Shown in pieces: positions 61,322 to 64,000 of a stretch of DNA of 64,000 nt. The stretch covers positions 310,001 through 374,000 of the forward strand of contig JAUWGH010000003.1 of the NCBI GenBank assembly GCA_030606485.1, read 5' to 3'. The position numbers and the translations under genes are program-made. Position 1 is the stretch's first letter. Every line of letters begins with the position of its first letter. The notes below the pieces were generated by a model. It was given only the letters and a program-made list of their open reading frames with translations, did no database searches and had not been told where the DNA came from. The stretch comes from Promethearchaeota archaeon. Its GTDB lineage: Archaea; Asgardarchaeota; Lokiarchaeia; Sigyniarchaeales; SOKP01.

Positions 61322-62617
61322 TTATAAGAAATTTTTAATAGTATTTTTAATATTTTGCAGTTTCTTTTCCGAATCTATTAAAGACTTCTCGTTTGTCGCA
61401 ACAAATGACGAAAAATTAAACCCATCTATAGATATTGGAGGTGTGATAATTTCCGGAATATCTTTCAGAAAATGAATTTCAACTCTATTCGAATCTGGTT
61501 GTTTTTTAGAATTTATTTTTTCTTTTAAGGAAAAATCCAACCTGTGATAATGTGAAAAGTTAATTGGATGAGGATCAAAATCTTTTATATTACCAAGTTT
61601 GGAGTTATATATAATTTCGAAAATATTTTCTTTCAAAATATTTCGAATTCCCAAATAACTTGTTGTCAATCGGGGATTAATTTCAATAAAGTATAAGGGA
61701 TTTGGATTTGAAGTACATTTAATGAAATCAACGCCAAAATACCCTTCTACTTTGAATTTTGATAATGCTGAAACTAATTGGTTTAAGTAATTCATTGGAA
61801 CACTTGCTATTGGTGAATATCCACCAAAATATTGGCTTGGTTCATTTGATTTTGAAATATTTAGGATTTGGGCATTAATACAGATGGGTAAAGGTTTAAA
61901 AGAATTTTCAATTGAATTTAATTTCCTCCCAATAAAAGAAACACTGAGATCTTGTCCGGAGACATATTCTTGAATTATGAATGGTCTCATGATAAAACTT
62001 TCCTTATTGAAATTCATTTGTTTTATAAATGCATTTAGTCTTTCAACATTATCGATAAAAAAAATAGATTCTGCACCGACTCCATCTTCTGGTTTTAGAA
62101 TAATTGGTTTTCTTAGTTTTTCAAAAATGTTCTTTAAAACTTTAATATTTAAACCACTGTTATTAGATGGAATTAAATATGTTTTGGGAGTGTTTAGGTT
62201 CATCAATTGAAAAAATTCATATGTTTGATATTTTGAAGTGAATTGTTGAATAAAGTTTGAGCCGACACTTAAGAGATTTTTATCATTGTCTTCGGCCAAC
62301 TTCGTAAGATTATACAAAATATTTTGAAATTCTGGCGCAATTATAAATGCATAATCATTATTCAAGAGAATTTTTTTAAATATTTTAATAAAATCATCAT
62401 TTTCTTTTACAATTGAAATAGTATCTGCCACAAGAATTTCATTTAATTTTGAGATTCGATCATCTAGAAGGGTTTCAATTTCAAAATCGATTGACATAAA
62501 ATCTTCTATACATGCTCGAAGCATAGCAAATCCTTCACAAAATAAAGAAATTGGCAGAGTTTCCTTATTAAAACCACCTCCCGAAATAAACTCAAAAATG
62601 AAAATCTTATTAGACAT
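61322..62617 (-). CDS. ATP-grasp ligase, MfnD-like
   Basis: 431 residues. It opens IFIFEFISGGGFNKETLPIS, typical of the methanofuran-type tyramine-glutamate ligases (F-E-x-x-S-G-G-G). The ATP-grasp core has KPIILKPEDGVGAESIFFI, IIQEYVSGQDLSVSFI and YFIEINPRLTTSYLGI with the metal-binding E-x-N. In methanogens MfnD joins glutamate to tyramine for methanofuran; no other mfn gene is visible here, so a different carboxylate-amine ligation is equally possible. Confidence 0.7.
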   Translation of the reverse strand: MSNKIFIFEFISGGGFNKETLPISLFCEGFAMLRACIEDFMSIDFEIETLLDDRISKLNEILVADTISIVKENDDFIKIFKKILLNNDYAFIIAPEFQNILYNLTKLAEDNDKNLLSVGSNFIQQFTSKYQTYEFFQLMNLNTPKTYLIPSNNSGLNIKVLKNIFEKLRKPIILKPEDGVGAESIFFIDNVERLNAFIKQMNFNKESFIMRPFIIQEYVSGQDLSVSFIGRKLNSIENSFKPLPICINAQILNISKSNEPSQYFGGYSPIASVPMNYLNQLVSALSKFKVEGYFGVDFIKCTSNPNPLYFIEINPRLTTSYLGIRNILKENIFEIIYNSKLGNIKDFDPHPINFSHYHRLDFSLKEKINSKKQPDSNRVEIHFLKDIPEIITPPISIDGFNFSSFVATNEKSLIDSEKKLQNIKNTIKNFL

Positions 62618-62749
62618 TATTGATTAATGAAAAGCTCACATATTAAAATAAAATGAAAAGGATTATTTTATAAATAATAAGAGGATATAAAAATCTATAA
62701 AAAAATCTAACAAAAAAAATCTAACAAAAAACTAAGGATATTGATTGAA

Positions 62750-63967
62750 ATGCCTTTTTTTGAACAAGAAGAAGTGCAGAAAATAAGATTTCTGCATTTT
62801 ACTATTAAAAAATTAGAGGAGAAGTTGAAAAATGACGAAGATTTTACAATCGATGAATTAAACAATATTTTAAGTTATACTATGATACTAAACAAGAATT
62901 ACGGAAATATAAATCACTTAAGAATCTTAAATGAAATGGATATTACGAAAGAATATATTGATCCATTAGAAAATAAGCCAATCCAAATAAGAGACCTATA
63001 TTTTGAATGTGCCCGTGTATTAGAGGTATTGGGGCAAGGGTATGAGAAATTATCACAAAAAAGAGAAGAGGAAGATTTTCCCGAAGATGCGATAATTGCA
63101 ATGTTAGAGAGTAGTAAAATTTATAAGGCATCTGCATACTTTTCAGCTGCATCTATGCATCAAAATTACAAGGGAATATCATTACTTCCATTAAATTTAG
63201 AGATAGAATCTGAAGAAGCACGCTTATTTGCGCAAAGTATTTCTGCTCTAAATGAAGAAATGAAGGGAAATTTAATATTTGCTTCCAAATTATATGCTGG
63301 ATTAAGTACTTTATCAAAAAGAATTTTTTATTTGAAAGAACATGATGATATTAAGAAGCACCAATTAAGAGCACAAATGCATTTTGATATGGGAAAAGCT
63401 TGTATATTAGTTATTGAAGTTGCATCAGATTACAATATAGATAAGCATCGAGTAGATAGCCTCAAACAAAAAGCACACTTCTATTTTAATAAAGCAACGG
63501 AGATTTGGGAAGAAATGATTAACACAATACCAAATTTAAAAGTAGAAGAGATACATAGTATTAAAGATAATATTACCGTATCGAACGATATTTTAGAAGA
63601 AATAAAAATCGAAGATCTTCCTTATGAGAAAATTAAAAAGATCCAAGATCCAGAACCTATTATTATTATCCCGGAAAATCTTGCACCATTTGTGCCTAAA
63701 GCGACCATTTATTTATCTAAAATAGTCCCTAAAGATTTAAATATTACAAGGTTCAAAAAATTCAAAAATAAGAAAATCGAGAAAAAAACATCATATTCAG
63801 AACTCGAGAAATTAGAAAGCGAAAAATTTGGAATTTCCAGAACGATATTAGAACTAAAAAAAATGAAGAAAGAAGGAGAGATTAGTTTAGAAGATTATAC
63901 TGAGCAACATGAAAAATATAAAAAGAAACTTAATGAAATTGAAACGAAGATAAAAAATTTGAAATAA
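62750..63967 (+). CDS. Helical repeat/coiled-coil protein of unknown function
   Basis: 405 residues from ATG 62750 (AAGGA 11 nt upstream; TTG 62741 is an alternative). Helical throughout. The middle (AMLESSKIYKASAYFSAASM, SALNEEMKGNLIFASKLYAG, HFDMGKACILVIEVASDYNI) looks like TPR or BRO1/MIT-type helical pairs. A proline-rich stretch (IIIIPENLAPFVPKATI) leads to a C-terminal coiled coil (EKYKKKLNEIETKIKNLK). No family named with confidence. It could be a scaffold in a membrane or trafficking process, which is only a guess. Confidence 0.55.
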   Translation: MPFFEQEEVQKIRFLHFTIKKLEEKLKNDEDFTIDELNNILSYTMILNKNYGNINHLRILNEMDITKEYIDPLENKPIQIRDLYFECARVLEVLGQGYEKLSQKREEEDFPEDAIIAMLESSKIYKASAYFSAASMHQNYKGISLLPLNLEIESEEARLFAQSISALNEEMKGNLIFASKLYAGLSTLSKRIFYLKEHDDIKKHQLRAQMHFDMGKACILVIEVASDYNIDKHRVDSLKQKAHFYFNKATEIWEEMINTIPNLKVEEIHSIKDNITVSNDILEEIKIEDLPYEKIKKIQDPEPIIIIPENLAPFVPKATIYLSKIVPKDLNITRFKKFKNKKIEKKTSYSELEKLESEKFGISRTILELKKMKKEGEISLEDYTEQHEKYKKKLNEIETKIKNLK

Positions 63968-64000
63968 AAAATTATAAAAATCTTATTCAATTTTACCTAA

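Noticed and set aside
62750-63967. BRO1/ESCRT-associated protein
   Set aside because: The helical layout is compatible with BRO1 or TPR folds but no BRO1 signature was seen; kept as unknown.
1-64000. tRNA, rRNA or CRISPR genes
   Set aside because: No cloverleaf with a TTCGA-type loop, no rRNA-like stretch and no regularly spaced repeat array was found by eye. A covariance-model scan would be the decisive check.

Overview
The window is about 64 kb of very AT-rich archaeal DNA with short intergenic gaps. The gene content points to an Asgard archaeon of the Lokiarchaeia type. Evidence: a thermosome with a GGM-rich tail, TBP, Alba, ribosomal proteins L40e and L38e, archaeal-type AspRS and ThrRS, archaeal RibK/RibL and an inositol-type CDP-alcohol phosphotransferase. 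These sit next to eukaryote-like proteins: two Ras-superfamily GTPases, an Rpn11-like JAMM protease, a translin homologue, and longin/roadblock-like modules, one of them on the cytosolic end of a 1,459-residue surface protein. The taxon is inferred; no rRNA or tRNA gene was found.

Layout. 1-9.3 kb: tail of an aldehyde:ferredoxin oxidoreductase, thermosome, L40e, then L38e / NusA-like KH protein / Pth2 / TruD and AspRS / MetAP / nucleotidyltransferase (a translation island). 9.3-13 kb: two gene-poor stretches with repeats and palindromes around a cyclophilin-like gene, and an ABC exporter followed by a truncated copy of that gene. 13-23.4 kb: VTT membrane protein, Alba, Rpn11-like protease, UPF0200 kinase, PRPP synthetase, hydrolase, a second ABC exporter, a CheY-like receiver and a TPR protein. 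23.4-31.9 kb: acyl-CoA degradation genes (thiolase, crotonase-family protein, two acyl-CoA dehydrogenases, methylmalonyl-CoA mutase large subunit, ETF beta and alpha). 31.9-42.2 kb: Nudix, GNAT, SUMF1-like, a tandem winged-helix/TPR regulator facing a palindrome, a ZIP transporter with a DtxR regulator behind twin operators, and a membrane/secreted pair. 42.4-49.5 kb: membrane protein, small Rossmann-like protein, longin-like protein and giant surface protein. 49.8-64 kb: TBP, membrane protein, lipid synthase, GTPase, DUF47/PiT phosphate transport, flavin cofactor genes with translin, ThrRS, second GTPase, a winged-helix membrane protein, ATP-grasp ligase and a helical/coiled-coil protein.

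Most unusual points: (1) four genes (NusA-like, etfA, ribL, a GTPase) have their best Shine-Dalgarno sequence in front of AUU or AUA rather than AUG/GUG/UUG; (2) the surface protein with a cytosolic longin-like domain converges on a gene for a soluble protein with a similar domain; (3) two identical-arm 16-bp palindromes flank the ZIP TATA box; (4) an 18-bp palindrome lies between a tandem winged-helix TPR protein and a divergent small gene; (5) a 0.5-kb noncoding island is packed with palindromes beside a duplicated, truncated cyclophilin-like gene. All functions are read from sequence motifs and family knowledge; no search was run.
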